Source of the DNA: Bedellia somnulentella
Lineage: Eukaryota > Arthropoda > Insecta > Lepidoptera > Bedelliidae
Direction: 5' to 3'
DNA length: 64,000 nucleotides
Assembly (NCBI GenBank): GCA_963576735.1
Contig: OY755171.1
Span: 10,850,001 to 10,914,000, forward strand
Numbering within the stretch: the stretch's first letter is position 1; every line of letters starts with the position of its first letter. Under the pieces are notes generated by a model. The model ran no database searches, was not told the DNA's origin, and saw only the letters and a list, made by a program, of their open reading frames with translations. A program made the position numbers and the translations under genes. Of the stretch, positions 44,249-55,410 are shown piece by piece.

Positions 44249-45928
44249 ATGAGTTTTAAAGAGAATTGTAGACTACCCCAGGAGGGTATCGACACGGGTC
44301 GAGAATCCCTCCCTGTCGCGTCAGCGACAGGCTGCCCCTTGTATTCTGGGGGGGGCAAGAACTCAAATCCCCAAACGACCCTAGCTACGAATACGGACTC
44401 ACTGACGGACGCGCAACGGACGGACTTGACGAATAGGGCTGAGGCTGGGCCTAGCGGGAGTGACTCCGTCGGGAAATCTTCCGACGTATGGATGCTCCCC
44501 TCGGAGCCAGCCTCAGCAAAAGGGCTATCTACTCCGGACTGTCCTCCTAAGGGTTTACCCAAAGGAGTGATGACTGGACCCTCCACTGCCCCAACTAAAT
44601 CTGGCACTGGTAAGCCTAAGGTGCCGGTACGCGGTAAGGACTCGTCCAACCCAACTACTGGTGCCTTGGCCAATCCAGTGCCAACCAAAACTTCTTCTTC
44701 TTCTGACAATGCTGTCACCCTAGAGAATCAATTTGATCCCTCTTGGGAGATAGTTAGTCAGAAGAAACAATCTAAAAAAAGGAAAAGACTGAGCGGCTAC
44801 GAAAGGAAGAAGAGGGCTCAGGCAAATAAAGCCAGCGCATCGGCCAAAAAGGACGCGGCTGGATCGCCAAAAGTGGAGAAATCTGCTGACAGCGATCTGA
44901 CTGCCCCTGTGACCAAAGCTGGCTCCGGCCCGCGGGGCACCAGTGGGGGGAAGACAGCAACGGCCAAAAGGGTGCACCTCGATGTGAGCATGTCTCCAGT
45001 CGAGGAGGCACCCAAGAAGCCGAAGCTTGACAACTCTCACAGGCGCACTGCGTGTCGGAGCTACGCGGAGGTCACACAGACCGACTTGCTGGTAGCAATT
45101 ACAGGGGTAGATACCGCGTATCTATCCCTGAGCGACTCGGATTTCATTCTCGACCAAATCCTTAAGGAATTTTTCTCTTTGGTTTTGGGCGAGGGTGAAA
45201 CTCCAGCGCCTGAACATGTCCCTCAAGAGGCGCTCGAATTTAAAGGGAAGCCTATTAAGGGGCAAGGTTATCTTGGCCTGTGGTGCAAGAATGTGAATAC
45301 CTATAATTGGCTTTGCCAATTTATAGGTCGCACGGTCTTGCCATCCGGCGAACGCCTTCAAGTAGGGAAACATAGGGACCTACCTCGCCGCATTCGCTGC
45401 GGGATAGCCATCCCTGGAAAGTGGGAGGACAGCAGCAGGGTGGGGAAGTTGCTGGACTGGCAGAATAAGTGGGCTGAGGTCCGGAAGTGGCGTGTTCTCA
45501 AGAACGACGTTCAAGAGAACACGACCTTCCTGATCTTCAGTGTGCCGGAAAGCCTGATCCCTGCGATCATGGCGAGGGGTCGTAGGCTGTCCTTCACTGT
45601 AGGGACAATCTACGTACTGTTCCGGCACAACAATGGTCGCTTCCTAAGAGACCCACCGGGGCGCGATCCCTTACCGAGGGGGGAGCCTTCAAGCAGCACT
45701 AGTGTTGCTGAAGAACTCTGCCCTCCAACGATGCAAGCGGAGACTCCGACAGAGGTTTCCTCCGGCCGGCCTGACCAAGAGGTTATGGAACTGACGGAGG
45801 AGGCTCTGCTGGCAGACCCTCCAGAAGAGTATACCGAGTGTGCGGAGAAGATGCAAGCACTCGACATTGAGGAGGAGGAACGCGCGGTTTCTGATGGCGC
45901 CTCACCCGTCGATGTTACCCTCCAGTAA
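44249..45928 (+). CDS. LINE ORF1 protein
   Basis: 559 residues. The N-terminal half is low-complexity, Ser/Thr/Pro- and Lys-rich, with the basic stretch KKQSKKRKRLSGYERKKRAQ. The C-terminal half (about 270-480) is folded: SYAEVTQTDLLVAI..., LPSGERLQVGKHRDLPRRIR, WAEVRKWRVLKND and TVGTIYVLFR. It resembles the DUF4780-like ORF1 of LOA-type elements. No CCHC knuckle is visible. It presumably binds RNA and forms the RNP. It ends at TAA 45926-45928, overlapping ORF2 by 35 bases in another frame. Confidence 0.8.
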   Translation: MSFKENCRLPQEGIDTGRESLPVASATGCPLYSGGGKNSNPQTTLATNTDSLTDAQRTDLTNRAEAGPSGSDSVGKSSDVWMLPSEPASAKGLSTPDCPPKGLPKGVMTGPSTAPTKSGTGKPKVPVRGKDSSNPTTGALANPVPTKTSSSSDNAVTLENQFDPSWEIVSQKKQSKKRKRLSGYERKKRAQANKASASAKKDAAGSPKVEKSADSDLTAPVTKAGSGPRGTSGGKTATAKRVHLDVSMSPVEEAPKKPKLDNSHRRTACRSYAEVTQTDLLVAITGVDTAYLSLSDSDFILDQILKEFFSLVLGEGETPAPEHVPQEALEFKGKPIKGQGYLGLWCKNVNTYNWLCQFIGRTVLPSGERLQVGKHRDLPRRIRCGIAIPGKWEDSSRVGKLLDWQNKWAEVRKWRVLKNDVQENTTFLIFSVPESLIPAIMARGRRLSFTVGTIYVLFRHNNGRFLRDPPGRDPLPRGEPSSSTSVAEELCPPTMQAETPTEVSSGRPDQEVMELTEEALLADPPEEYTECAEKMQALDIEEEERAVSDGASPVDVTLQ

Positions 45929-48900
45929 TATCAACTGCCTGCAAATCAACACCCAACACAGTGAAACCGCGATGGCTCAAGTGCGGCGTTGGGTGTTGTC
46001 GCAGGATACTTCGATAACGCTGATCCAAGAGCCCTGGATCAGTGGAGAACGTATCCGCGGTCTCTCCAATCTTGGAGGTAAGCTTATACATTGTACTATG
46101 CAAGATAAACCACGAACCTGTATTTATATTTCGCGTAACATAACTGCACATCCACTTGTGGAATTTTGTTCCAGAGATTTATGCACAATCAAACTAACAA
46201 TTCCCGAAGACCCAAAAGAGCTGGTCATTGCATCAGTCTACATGCCAGATGATGAGGAGATACCATCCGAAAATCTAGCAAGACTGATAGACTACTGCGA
46301 AGATGAAAACCTTGAGATCATCGTCGCTACCGACTCGAACGCCCATCATCCGCTGTGGGGAATGAAGATAAGCAACAACAGAGGTAAGAATCTTGTTGAA
46401 TACTTACTCACAACTAAACTTAATATTATTAATATTGGTGCTGAACCCACGTTTGTAACTAGGAGATCGAGAACCATCATTGATCTAACACTTGCCACTG
46501 CACGAGCTCAGGCCATTATCGATGGCTGGCACGTCTCAGGGGAGGCGTCTTGTTCGGACCATAGATGGTTACGATTTAACCTACAGGCTACATCAAATAC
46601 TCCAGAACCACGGAGAAATCCAAGAAAAACTGACCGGACTCTGTTTGTTAACTCACTCAGTAACAAAATCAAAGAAGAGGGCACACAAGGCAGACTAGAA
46701 GGCACCAGCCAAATAGAAGAAACGACAGAGCAGCTCACCAATGCTCTAATCAGCTGCTATGAAGAGGCATGTCACTTAACCACACCCCCTGCTAACCAAT
46801 CCACAAAAGACCAATGGTGGGGTCGGGAGTTGGAAAAGCTACGGGCAAAGGTCAGGAAATGTCTGAACAGAGCAATGAACACCAAAGCACCAGATGACTG
46901 GGACCGATATAAAACAGCAAAATCTGAATACAAGAAACGCATTCGCTTCAGAAAATCGACTACATGGAGGAAATACAGTGAAAACATTGAAAGCCTCCAG
47001 CAAGCTAACCGGGTAAGAAAGATACTTTCTAATCAACCTAATAATGGAATAGGATCTTTAAAAAAACCGGATAACACCTATACTAGTTCACTCGAAGAAT
47101 CCCATCGAATACTCATCGACACTCATTTCCCGGACAGTGCAATCACATCTAGGAACGACTGGAGACACTTAACAGTTAATCCAACGGAGTCTGATTGGAA
47201 ACTCGCGAAAGAGATAGTGACTTTTGACAAAGTCAAGTGGGCTATCACCAGCTTCCAAACATTTAAAGCCCCAGGAATAGACAAAGTCTTTCCAGGGTTA
47301 CTGCAATGGGGAATTGAAGCCATCCTACACTTGATCGCAGAAATTTTCCGAGCATGCTTAGCCTTTAGATACATACCCAGTAGATGGCGAGAAGTAAAAG
47401 TGCAGTTTATACCCAAATACGGAAAAACTGATTATACTAACCCAAAGTCCTTCAGACCAATAAGCCTCTCATCCTTTTTACTGAAAACACTCGAAAGGTT
47501 GTGTGATAGAGAACTACGAGATAACGCTCTCAAAACGATACCGCTCCATCCCAACCAGCACGCCTACAGCGCTGGTAAAGGCACGGAATCCGCCTTACAT
47601 GCAGTAACATGTGTTGCAGAGGAAGCCATTAAAGATAAAAACATCTGTCTAGGAAGCTTCCTAGACATCGAAGGAGCCTTTGATAAAACAAATTTTGATA
47701 GCATTCACGAAGCCTTAAACAGGCACCAAGTCCCACCAATGCTATCAACCTGGATAGGAAACATGCTTGAAAGCCGAGTGATAGTGTCGGAAGACCAGAC
47801 TAAGGTTCAAGTAGTGAAAGGTTGTCCGCAGGGTGGCGTACTCTCTCCGCTGCTCTGGAACCTGGTGGCGAACGACCTTATCTCAGAACTCAACAGTAGA
47901 CATTTCTACACGATAGGATATGCTGATGATATTACTATTCTGATAACTGGTAAATATGCAAGTATAGTCTGTGACGTAACGCAATCAGCCTTGCGAATAG
48001 TAGAGAGGTGGTGCATAAGGCACGGGCTGACAGTGAATCCGGACAAAACCGAGCTTGTAATGTTCACCAATAAGCGAAAAATAGAAAACTACAACTTACC
48101 TAAGCTTTTCAACAAGAGACTGACGCTCTCACCGACTGTAAAATACCTGGGAGTAATCCTTGATAGCAAATTAAACTGGAGCTGCCACATTGAGAGCAAA
48201 CTCAAGAAGGCCAGCATAGCATTCTGGCAATGCAGAAGCATGATAGGAAAACGATGGGGTCTAAACCCAAAAATAATCATATGGTTGTATACAGCTGTGA
48301 TACGACCAATACTCTGCTACGGCGCTGTTGCCTGGTGGCAACGAACAGAGCTAAGTACAGTGCAAAGCAAACTACAAAGCTTTCAGAGACTGGTGTGCAG
48401 AGCGGCTACGGGATGTATGAGAACCGCCCCTACCGCCGCCCTTGAAATAATGCTAAATTTAACTCCACTGCACCTGTTCATCAAGCAAGAAGCTACTGCT
48501 TCAGCTGTGAGACTAAATGCAAACAAACTATGGAAATCCAACAAAGTCCCTCACGCCGAAATCCTTACCAGGATGGTAAAAGAGACACCTAGAATATCAG
48601 CTGTGAACGACAGGATACCCAAACTATACCTCTTTGACAAGAAGTACAAAATACAGCTGACAGAAAATCCGAACGAAGGCCTCAATGAAAGGGAAGTGAG
48701 GATATTTACAGACGGCTCTAAAACTAAATCTGGCACAGGAGCGGGGGTATTCTCCGAAGACTTGCAGATAAAAATAGCTAGACCAATGGGCACCTGGAAT
48801 TCGATATTTCAGGCAGAATGCTTCGCAATCATACTCGCCGCCCAAGCAGTAACAGCGAGGAAAATCAGAGAACTTCCAATTCGTATTCTCTCGGACAGCA

Positions 48901-49523
48901 AATCAGTCCTACAAGCCCTAATGAGCTACGAGTGCAAATCAGGGCTCATATATGAATGTCACAAAGCCCTAACGGTGATAGGGCAAACCAATGAAACTAC
49001 CATACAATGGATCAAAGGACACAGCGGATCACGCGGCAATGATGCAGCAGACGAATTGGCCAGAAGAGGATCAGATACCCCGTTTACAGGCCCAGAACCA
49101 TGTCTGCCTCTACCAAACGATCAGTTAAAAACTATAGTCCGTAAGGCCATACGAGGTAAGTGGGACGCATGTTGGTCCTCGGAAAGCGGCTGCAGTCAAG
49201 CCAAAACAGCTTTACCCAGGTTCAACAAGAAACTTACTAACAAACTATTTAAACTTAACAAAAAACAAATTAGTTGGATCACAGCCACCCTCACGGGGCA
49301 TGGCCCTTTTAACAAACACTTGTTTACTTTAGGTGTTACAGATAGCCCTTTGTGCAGAGCATGCATGGAGAAGGAGGAAACAGCTGCGCACGTGCTCCTC
49401 GAGTGTACAGGCGTAGCGGATTACAGGGTAACACACCTGGGTGACGCCAGGTCGCTCCCTGAGGTGTTCAAGGATATTAGGGGGATCCTGAACTTCCTTG
49501 GTGAGCTGGGATGGCTAGAGTAG
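45894..49523 (+). CDS. LINE ORF2: endonuclease, reverse transcriptase, RNase H
   Basis: I prefer the first in-frame ATG at 45894 (MAPHPSMLPSSN); the open frame itself begins at 45840. Starting there gives about 1209 residues. The APE-type endonuclease shows QEPW, ATDSNAHHPLWG and CSDHRW. The RT shows APGIDKV, FRPISLSSFLLK, SFLDIEGAFDKT, GCPQGGVLSPLLWN and the intact YADD in IGYADDITILITG. RNase H shows FTDGSK, FQAECFAI, LSDSKSV and GHSGSRGNDAADEL with all acidic residues. A C-terminal CRACMEKEETAAHVLLEC is the usual zinc-knuckle-like end. All catalytic positions look intact, so the protein could be active. Confidence 0.9.
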   Translation: MAPHPSMLPSSNINCLQINTQHSETAMAQVRRWVLSQDTSITLIQEPWISGERIRGLSNLGGKLIHCTMQDKPRTCIYISRNITAHPLVEFCSRDLCTIKLTIPEDPKELVIASVYMPDDEEIPSENLARLIDYCEDENLEIIVATDSNAHHPLWGMKISNNRGKNLVEYLLTTKLNIINIGAEPTFVTRRSRTIIDLTLATARAQAIIDGWHVSGEASCSDHRWLRFNLQATSNTPEPRRNPRKTDRTLFVNSLSNKIKEEGTQGRLEGTSQIEETTEQLTNALISCYEEACHLTTPPANQSTKDQWWGRELEKLRAKVRKCLNRAMNTKAPDDWDRYKTAKSEYKKRIRFRKSTTWRKYSENIESLQQANRVRKILSNQPNNGIGSLKKPDNTYTSSLEESHRILIDTHFPDSAITSRNDWRHLTVNPTESDWKLAKEIVTFDKVKWAITSFQTFKAPGIDKVFPGLLQWGIEAILHLIAEIFRACLAFRYIPSRWREVKVQFIPKYGKTDYTNPKSFRPISLSSFLLKTLERLCDRELRDNALKTIPLHPNQHAYSAGKGTESALHAVTCVAEEAIKDKNICLGSFLDIEGAFDKTNFDSIHEALNRHQVPPMLSTWIGNMLESRVIVSEDQTKVQVVKGCPQGGVLSPLLWNLVANDLISELNSRHFYTIGYADDITILITGKYASIVCDVTQSALRIVERWCIRHGLTVNPDKTELVMFTNKRKIENYNLPKLFNKRLTLSPTVKYLGVILDSKLNWSCHIESKLKKASIAFWQCRSMIGKRWGLNPKIIIWLYTAVIRPILCYGAVAWWQRTELSTVQSKLQSFQRLVCRAATGCMRTAPTAALEIMLNLTPLHLFIKQEATASAVRLNANKLWKSNKVPHAEILTRMVKETPRISAVNDRIPKLYLFDKKYKIQLTENPNEGLNEREVRIFTDGSKTKSGTGAGVFSEDLQIKIARPMGTWNSIFQAECFAIILAAQAVTARKIRELPIRILSDSKSVLQALMSYECKSGLIYECHKALTVIGQTNETTIQWIKGHSGSRGNDAADELARRGSDTPFTGPEPCLPLPNDQLKTIVRKAIRGKWDACWSSESGCSQAKTALPRFNKKLTNKLFKLNKKQISWITATLTGHGPFNKHLFTLGVTDSPLCRACMEKEETAAHVLLECTGVADYRVTHLGDARSLPEVFKDIRGILNFLGELGWLE

Positions 49524-49786
49524 TGCCATCCCTTCATCACGCAAAACAGGCGCACAAAAGACGTCGACTTGCGGAAAATTACCCGTTCAAATACAATACC
49601 GTGTTTACATTTATAACGGGATTGCATTATCCAAGTAAAAAAAATCCACGTGCCTGCCGTGCTAGTGAAGTTTTACTCGTAAGCTACTCTGATAGTATTA
49701 AATACAGACTTTTGAACCTGACTTCTATGCTATTTTGTAAGGAAAAGATTTATTTTTTTATTTGGTACATCTACAGCAAGAACATA

Positions 49787-50480
49787 CATACTCACGCCAT
49801 TAGTTCCCATTGGGGTAGGCAGAGACTATTTATCGCCACTTCGCACGATCCTGACAAACCTCTCTAGCTTCGTTTACATCCATCAATCTTTTCATACATG
49901 CTCTTTTATTCTTCATACTTCGGACGCCAGCCTTTTTGAGCACACTCTCAATTTGGTCCAAGTGTGTTCTCCGTGGTCGTCCTCTACTAACATTACCATC
50001 CACACTAGCTCTATAGATCCCTTTTACCAATTTTCTATCATCCATCCTCTCTATGTGCCCAAACCATCTCAACATTCCTTTTTCTATCTTTCTTACAATA
50101 TCATTTTTCACACCACACTTTTCACGAATAACACTATTTCTCACTCGGTCACATAATCTAACATTACTAATTTTTCTGAGGGACCTCATCTCTACTGCAT
50201 TCACTCTGCTCTCATGCTTCTTCTGCCACACCCAACATTCGCTTCCATACATAAGCGTAGGAACAAGAACAGCATCATGCACAGCCATTCGGGCCTTTTC
50301 AGACACCGATTGACAGGTCATTAGGCTATTCATTGCTCTATTTACCGCATTACCCTTTTTCACTCTTCTTTCAATATCTTCATCACATTTTCCATCCCTT
50401 GTAAACAAACTTCCCAGATATACAAACTTCTTCACCTGTTCCACATCCTTACCATCAATCGCAATCACGCATTCTGAAGA
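49787..50480 (-). pseudogene. RTE-like LINE, 5'-truncated, with 212-codon ORF end
   Basis: Minus strand 50468-49830 is open: [92 protein letters not shown]. This is the thumb and C-terminal region after RT. The RT core and endonuclease are lost. The 3' tail is CTCTGCCTACCCCAATGGGA, then CTAATGGCGTGAGTATGTAT. Best copy in the window of the LINE whose tail the SINEs share. Confidence 0.8.
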
Positions 50481-50552
50481 AACATAAAATATTATGGAGA
50501 TACATACATCACATTAATCACAGTAAAAGGTATAAAAGCCACCGTTATTGAA

Positions 50553-52900
50553 TTGGCCTAGACCTCGCTTTTATAACATACCCTTTTTATATTATAAATC
50601 GATAAAGGACATCAAACTAAACAACTATGCCCATGGAATGCCTATCTAAAATATTGTAATTTTCAAAAAATAATAATAATTAAAAATGGTCGTACCTAGT
50701 TCAAACTGAGAATGTATAGAATGAGATTCTTTGCTTCAGTGAAAATAAGAAATTAAAAAAAACATTTGATCTATGCTTTTCGCTCTGTAAACAAAAATAT
50801 TACTTCTTTCGGTATTTTTCAGTTCTATTGATCGTCGTTGAAAAATAATATCATGAAAATAAACCGGTAAGCGAGCGGTTGAACTGGAAACTGGTTTTTT
50901 TCCTTTGAGTAGTGAAATATATGGAGATCACATAATGTTCTATATAAACTTTTCTGTTTTTTTTTTTTTACCGGTGGGGAAATCCTCTCTCGAGCGACGG
51001 GGGTATGTCGGACTTTTACCGACTAAAACCCCACCGGTTCGGTGCTGCTGGCCCTGCGGCCTGTGCGGCGTCACCATAACTTTGTGTGCCGGGCGGCTGA
51101 AGGCCGCCCTGGCGAGGCAAAGGAGTGCACCTAAGCTAAGTCGGATAGGGTGAGTATAAAAATAAATTAGACTCTAGTTGAGTCTGGTGTGACTCTAAAG
51201 TTAGTGTTAGGTTCTACGACCTCGCCGGCGGGGTCGGTGTCGGGAGGAACTTTTCTGTCAAAATTGTGTTTGACGAAATGTTTAGCTATTGTTGTCTCTG
51301 TCTGATGATAGTATTTTTGTGGGTGTCATTAAGACCAACACCATTTTAATAATGCTGGCCACAAGAATCTTATACATAACTATATATAGAATTCGTGGAT
51401 GAATCCGCCATTTAAGTTTCAAAGTTTTTTTGTTGTCTATGGTTTGATTTGTTTGTAAACATTCAAATTTTGTAGAAAAATTACAATTAATTGTGAAATA
51501 AACAGTGGTATAGTGCTGAAATTCTGTTAAAAATGGTGAAGTGTTCTATTCTGACCTGTGGATCATACTTAAGCAGGAATTGACCTAATTTAACAATTCA
51601 CCGGTAAGAAATGGGAAAAGTAATAAATCGACTATTATTATTGTTATTTTATTCTTTATAGCATCATATAGCAGGCTCATAAAGCATTTATAGCTAATCC
51701 TACTTTAATGGTATACTGAATTTTATAGAGTGAAGTGTATTTACAGAGTTTTCAATACTTTTTGATATAGATTTATTGAATTTAAGTTTAAGGTTATGTT
51801 CAAGATAGGGATGTTTTTTTTTTACTATCGTCGATGTATTATATCGATATTATATGAAAAAAACCTACTTATTTCAGACTCCCCAAAAATGAATCCAAAA
51901 GACGAAAATGGCTAGAAGCAATCGGAAAGGAAAATATTAGACCAAACATAATAAAATTATTAAGAGTTAATTATTAATATTTCTATTATAATAATTAATA
52001 ATGAAAAATAAAAATATTTTATTTCTTGAAATGGCCATTTCTGTTACCACTGCTGTTCATTCTGGTTTTTGACAAGCCAACAATTGGCGCAATAAATGAA
52101 GGTTAATAGAATAAAAAAACAGTAAACCCACTATTTACAAACCAAGCGCTCGTTTTTTTTTAATTAGTTACTGGCTTTACGCCCTCAACGTCACATGTAC
52201 GGATTGCATAATTTAGGCTGTATCAGATTTAACATGAGAAAGACACTTTTTCTTTATAAAAAATACGTGTACTAGCCATAGCTACTATGTTTCAGCAAAT
52301 CCTTTAAGTTTTTTCGAAGCACGAATCGTAATCACCATTTTTATGTTAATGGACCACCCAATGCAGAAATCTAAATATCTATTATTTTTTTCTAGATCCT
52401 AGGGTTGGCACGACCAAATTCTTCAGCTGTAATACCAGCTATAATATTATCGATAAAAAGTATCGATTACTGGCCAACACTAGTCGGCCATTTTGGTTTC
52501 AAAAATAGGCACGATTTTATGTACTTTATGTTATCTCCATATACTTCACTACTCAAAGGTTTTTTCCAATTGGCCTAGACCTCGCTTTTATAACACACCC
52601 TTTTTATATCATAAATCGATCAAACTAAACACCGAAAGAAGTTATGTTTTTGTTTACAGAGCGAAAAGCATAGATCAGATGTTTTTTTATTTTATTTATT
52701 ATTTTCACTGAAGCAAAGAACCTCATTCTATACTTTCTCAGTTTGAACTAGGTATATGATATTTTTCATTATTAATTATTTAGATAATAACAATATTTTA
52801 GATAGGCATTCCATAGGCAAAGTTGTTAAGTTTGATGTCCTTTATCGATTTATAATATAAAAAGGGTATGTTATAAAAGCGAGGTCTAGGCCAATTGATT
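50553..52900 (+). mobile_element. Inverted-repeat DNA element with THAP exon (family M parent)
   Basis: Outer ends AATTGGCCTAGACCTCGC and GCGAGGTCTAGGCCAATT match over about 265 bp as inverted arms. A second inverted pair lies inside (50902-50935 and 52526-52559, CCTTTGAGTAGTGAA...), and an extra internal copy of the terminus is at 52567. A GC-rich block (50955-51250) is shared with 26835-26980. The THAP-coding remnant is at 51533-51977. P-element-type ancestry is inferred from THAP only. A nested insertion of one element in another is possible. Confidence 0.6.
51533..51977 (+). pseudogene. THAP domain remnant, two exons
   Basis: Exon 1 (51533-51603) reads MVKCSILTCGSYLSRN, then an in-frame TGA, then PNLTIHR. 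After a GTAAG...TTTCAG intron, exon 2 (51878-51977) gives LPKNESKRRKWLEAIGKENI and stops. The C-x4-C pair, the H-x-LPK and the conserved Trp fit the start of a C2CH THAP DNA-binding domain. The later C-x2-H and the whole transposase body are missing. Confidence 0.65.
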
Positions 52901-53040
52901 GAGTCAAGTATACCTCAAATGAAATTTTGTTATATGAAGGAATTCAGTGAAATATCATTGGGAAGGGACGAGAAGAAAGCTTACATCTATAGTCATTTTT
53001 CTTAAAAACTTAGCCTAGTTACATTATAAAGGTTACAAAA

Positions 53041-53083
53041 AAAGCAAATGACCAATAAATAAAGAATAAATAAAGGAAAGAAA
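53041..53083 (-). mobile_element. Left part of a SINE C fragment split by the I-like LINE
   Basis: AAAGCAAATGACCA (53041-53054) is repeated at 61177-61190. Between those sites, once the LINE is removed, lies a reversed SINE C tail (AATAAATAAAGAATAAATAA...). Confidence 0.65.
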
Positions 53084-53275
53084 GATATGAGAAAAAGGCG
53101 GGAAACTTCAAAAGAAGCGGGAGCAACTTTTTTCCAATTTATTTAAATTTAATTTTAAATATTAGTTTCAGTAACTTTTAACGGATAAGATTTGTTAATT
53201 TTTGTAAATATTTGTGTATTACATATTTATAGTAGTGTAGCTGAATAGTTGGTAAGTTTTTAATACATTTTTGAT

Positions 53276-54742
53276 ATGGAACCCCCAGAAGATCCTGGGG
53301 GAACGTCCTGCTCTCAGGATGTGGCTTATAATGTCATTATTACAAACACAAATAATGATGAATCTGGTATGGACACAGATGGGTCCATAAATTCAATAAA
53401 TTTAAATAGATCTCGTAAACGAGCCCATGGTAGCCGTGTATGTCGTCATTGTAATAAAAAAAGGCGAAGTAAAAACTCAGCCAACATTAAAGAATCTGAT
53501 TGCAAATGCATTTCTGAAACAGATCCTACCCCAATTAATGACACTAAATTAATAGCTCCCACTGATTCAATTCAATCAACAGTAACTAAGCCAAGGTTAG
53601 GTCGAAATACATATGACAAGGATGATGTGGGCCCTTTTATTGTGCATGTTCAAAGGGAAGGTAGTCCAGATCAAAATACATTTCTTCATCCAATGACATT
53701 TGGAAAATTTTTAAGAGCACAAAATATTAAAAGTATCATAAATGGAAGTTTAAAAAGAATAGGTCGCAATAAAATATCTGTTGCATTTGAGTCTGGTGAT
53801 GGTGCCAATTCTTTCATTACAAGCGAGGTAATTAAATCATCATTATATAAAGCATACATTCCCACTTTCCATGTTACTCGTCTAGGAATTGTTAGAGGCA
53901 TACCACAGGAGTGGTCTGATGATGAAATTCTAGAAAGTATAAAAGTCCCAATAGGTTGTGGTAAAATTATAAAACTAAGAAGAATTAGGCGTAAAAGCTT
54001 AATTGAAGGTGAAACTAAATTTATAAATACAGGTTCTGTTGTGTTGACGTTTGATGGGCAGGTACTACCTAAACGCATTTATATCTGTTATAATGCATTA
54101 CCAGTAGAATTATATATTTACCCTACTATTCAATGCTACAACTGTTGTCGGTATGGTCACGTTAGAATGCAATGTAGATCAAAACCTCATTGTTTTAAAT
54201 GTGGTGGAGAACATTTAGGTTATACTTGTGAGGTAGATGAAGATGAAGCAAAGTGCTTCATATGTAAAGGCTCTCATTTTGCCACCAACAGAAAGTGTCC
54301 AGAATTTGAGCGACAAAAAGCAATTAAAGTTTCTATGGCAAATAGTTGCATTTCCTATGCTGAAGCACAGAAACTACATCCGCAAGTAAACAAATCTTAT
54401 GCTGATGTTCTCTCTGCTGCACCTGCAAGTAAAATATATAATTTAGGTCATGATTCACATCATACATCACATCAATCATTAAATAATAATTCTTCTTTAC
54501 CAATTTCATACAAAAAGACAGTATTTTTGAAACCTCGCACTCCCCCTAAATCATATAGTGGGTATGATAAGGCTGCTCATGAAGCTATACTAAAAGAAAA
54601 CCAAATACCATATTTATCCAATGGTTGTGGATTTAATACACAAAATGAAAAAGTTTCACATAATAAAACAGATAAAACAACTATTGAGATAATTATAACT
54701 CTTATAACCACTCAAACGTCCACAGCGCTCGGCCATGTATAG
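53276..54742 (+). CDS. I-like LINE ORF1 (Gag-like, CCHC knuckles), truncated by insertion
   Basis: 488 codons as read, the last dozen coming from the inserted element. The N-terminus is acidic/Ser-rich with a basic patch (NLNRSRKRAHGSRVCRHCNKK). The middle region holds FGKFLRAQNIKSIINGSLKR and GIVRGIPQEWSDDEI, an RRM-like fold in related proteins. Three zinc knuckles follow: CYNCCRYGHVRMQC, CFKCGGEHLGYTC and CFICKGSHFATNRKC. The native frame stops being LINE sequence at 54707 and resumes at 57119, running to a TAA at 57265-57267. It would overlap ORF2 by 59 bases. Confidence 0.85.
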   Translation: MEPPEDPGGTSCSQDVAYNVIITNTNNDESGMDTDGSINSINLNRSRKRAHGSRVCRHCNKKRRSKNSANIKESDCKCISETDPTPINDTKLIAPTDSIQSTVTKPRLGRNTYDKDDVGPFIVHVQREGSPDQNTFLHPMTFGKFLRAQNIKSIINGSLKRIGRNKISVAFESGDGANSFITSEVIKSSLYKAYIPTFHVTRLGIVRGIPQEWSDDEILESIKVPIGCGKIIKLRRIRRKSLIEGETKFINTGSVVLTFDGQVLPKRIYICYNALPVELYIYPTIQCYNCCRYGHVRMQCRSKPHCFKCGGEHLGYTCEVDEDEAKCFICKGSHFATNRKCPEFERQKAIKVSMANSCISYAEAQKLHPQVNKSYADVLSAAPASKIYNLGHDSHHTSHQSLNNNSSLPISYKKTVFLKPRTPPKSYSGYDKAAHEAILKENQIPYLSNGCGFNTQNEKVSHNKTDKTTIEIIITLITTQTSTALGHV

Positions 54743-55410
54743 CCTCAAACGTCCGCGCGCGCGATTGACAGATTTGCGCGCCGAGCAACGGGTACCATTG
54801 TTAGAAAAAATATAATAACCATAGAACTACTGCAGCTACCATAAAATAAAAAACACTTCCAAATAGCGTATGATATGCACTATCAGATAAGGTGGAAATT
54901 AAATTAGAATTATCAGTCTGAAGTACTGAAAAAAAATGGTTATCTCGATATTTTATGTAAAATTTCTATAAACTTTAGTTTCAACTGAGTTCTTCTTCAT
55001 TCTTCTTTCTTCTTCTTTCTTCTATAATTTTCGTATATAATCAGAAAGCGGAAATCCTCACGATTATTTCGATGTATAACACATAGAGAAATAATAAATA
55101 CTTATATTGTAAAAGTAGATTGAATGCAGCTCCAACACACTTCCCTCAGTACAGCAAGCAACTCACCAGTTTGTTTTAATTGTTTTTATTTATTTTATTT
55201 TTTTTACCAAGAGCATTGCTTGAAGTGATGTACAGATCCACAATCTTTTCTTGGCCGGTAAGGGCTGTCGCTGTCATCGATATTAGTATTGCCAGTAAAT
55301 AAAAAATAACCATTATAAAGGAAATAACTTTACATCATACAGGCTAATTTATTTATGTATTGAAATGTCTTAATAAAACAATTTATATAATATTCATTTA
55401 ATTAATAACT

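Larger units (their letters stand above)
43863..49594 (+). mobile_element. Full-length RNase H-bearing LINE (LOA/I-like) with 14-bp target duplication
   Basis: AATACCGTGTTTAC occurs at 43849-43862 and again at 49595-49608, bounding a 5.73-kb body with a 5' UTR (43863-44248), two overlapping ORFs and a short 3' UTR without poly(A). Both ORFs are open. A perfect target duplication and intact ORFs point to recent insertion. Confidence 0.85.

Noticed and set aside
44203..45867. Several minus-strand ORFs opposite LINE ORF1
   Set aside because: The GC-rich coding sequence of ORF1 leaves antisense frames open by chance. Only the plus frame shows the folded C-terminal region and correct ORF1/ORF2 overlap.
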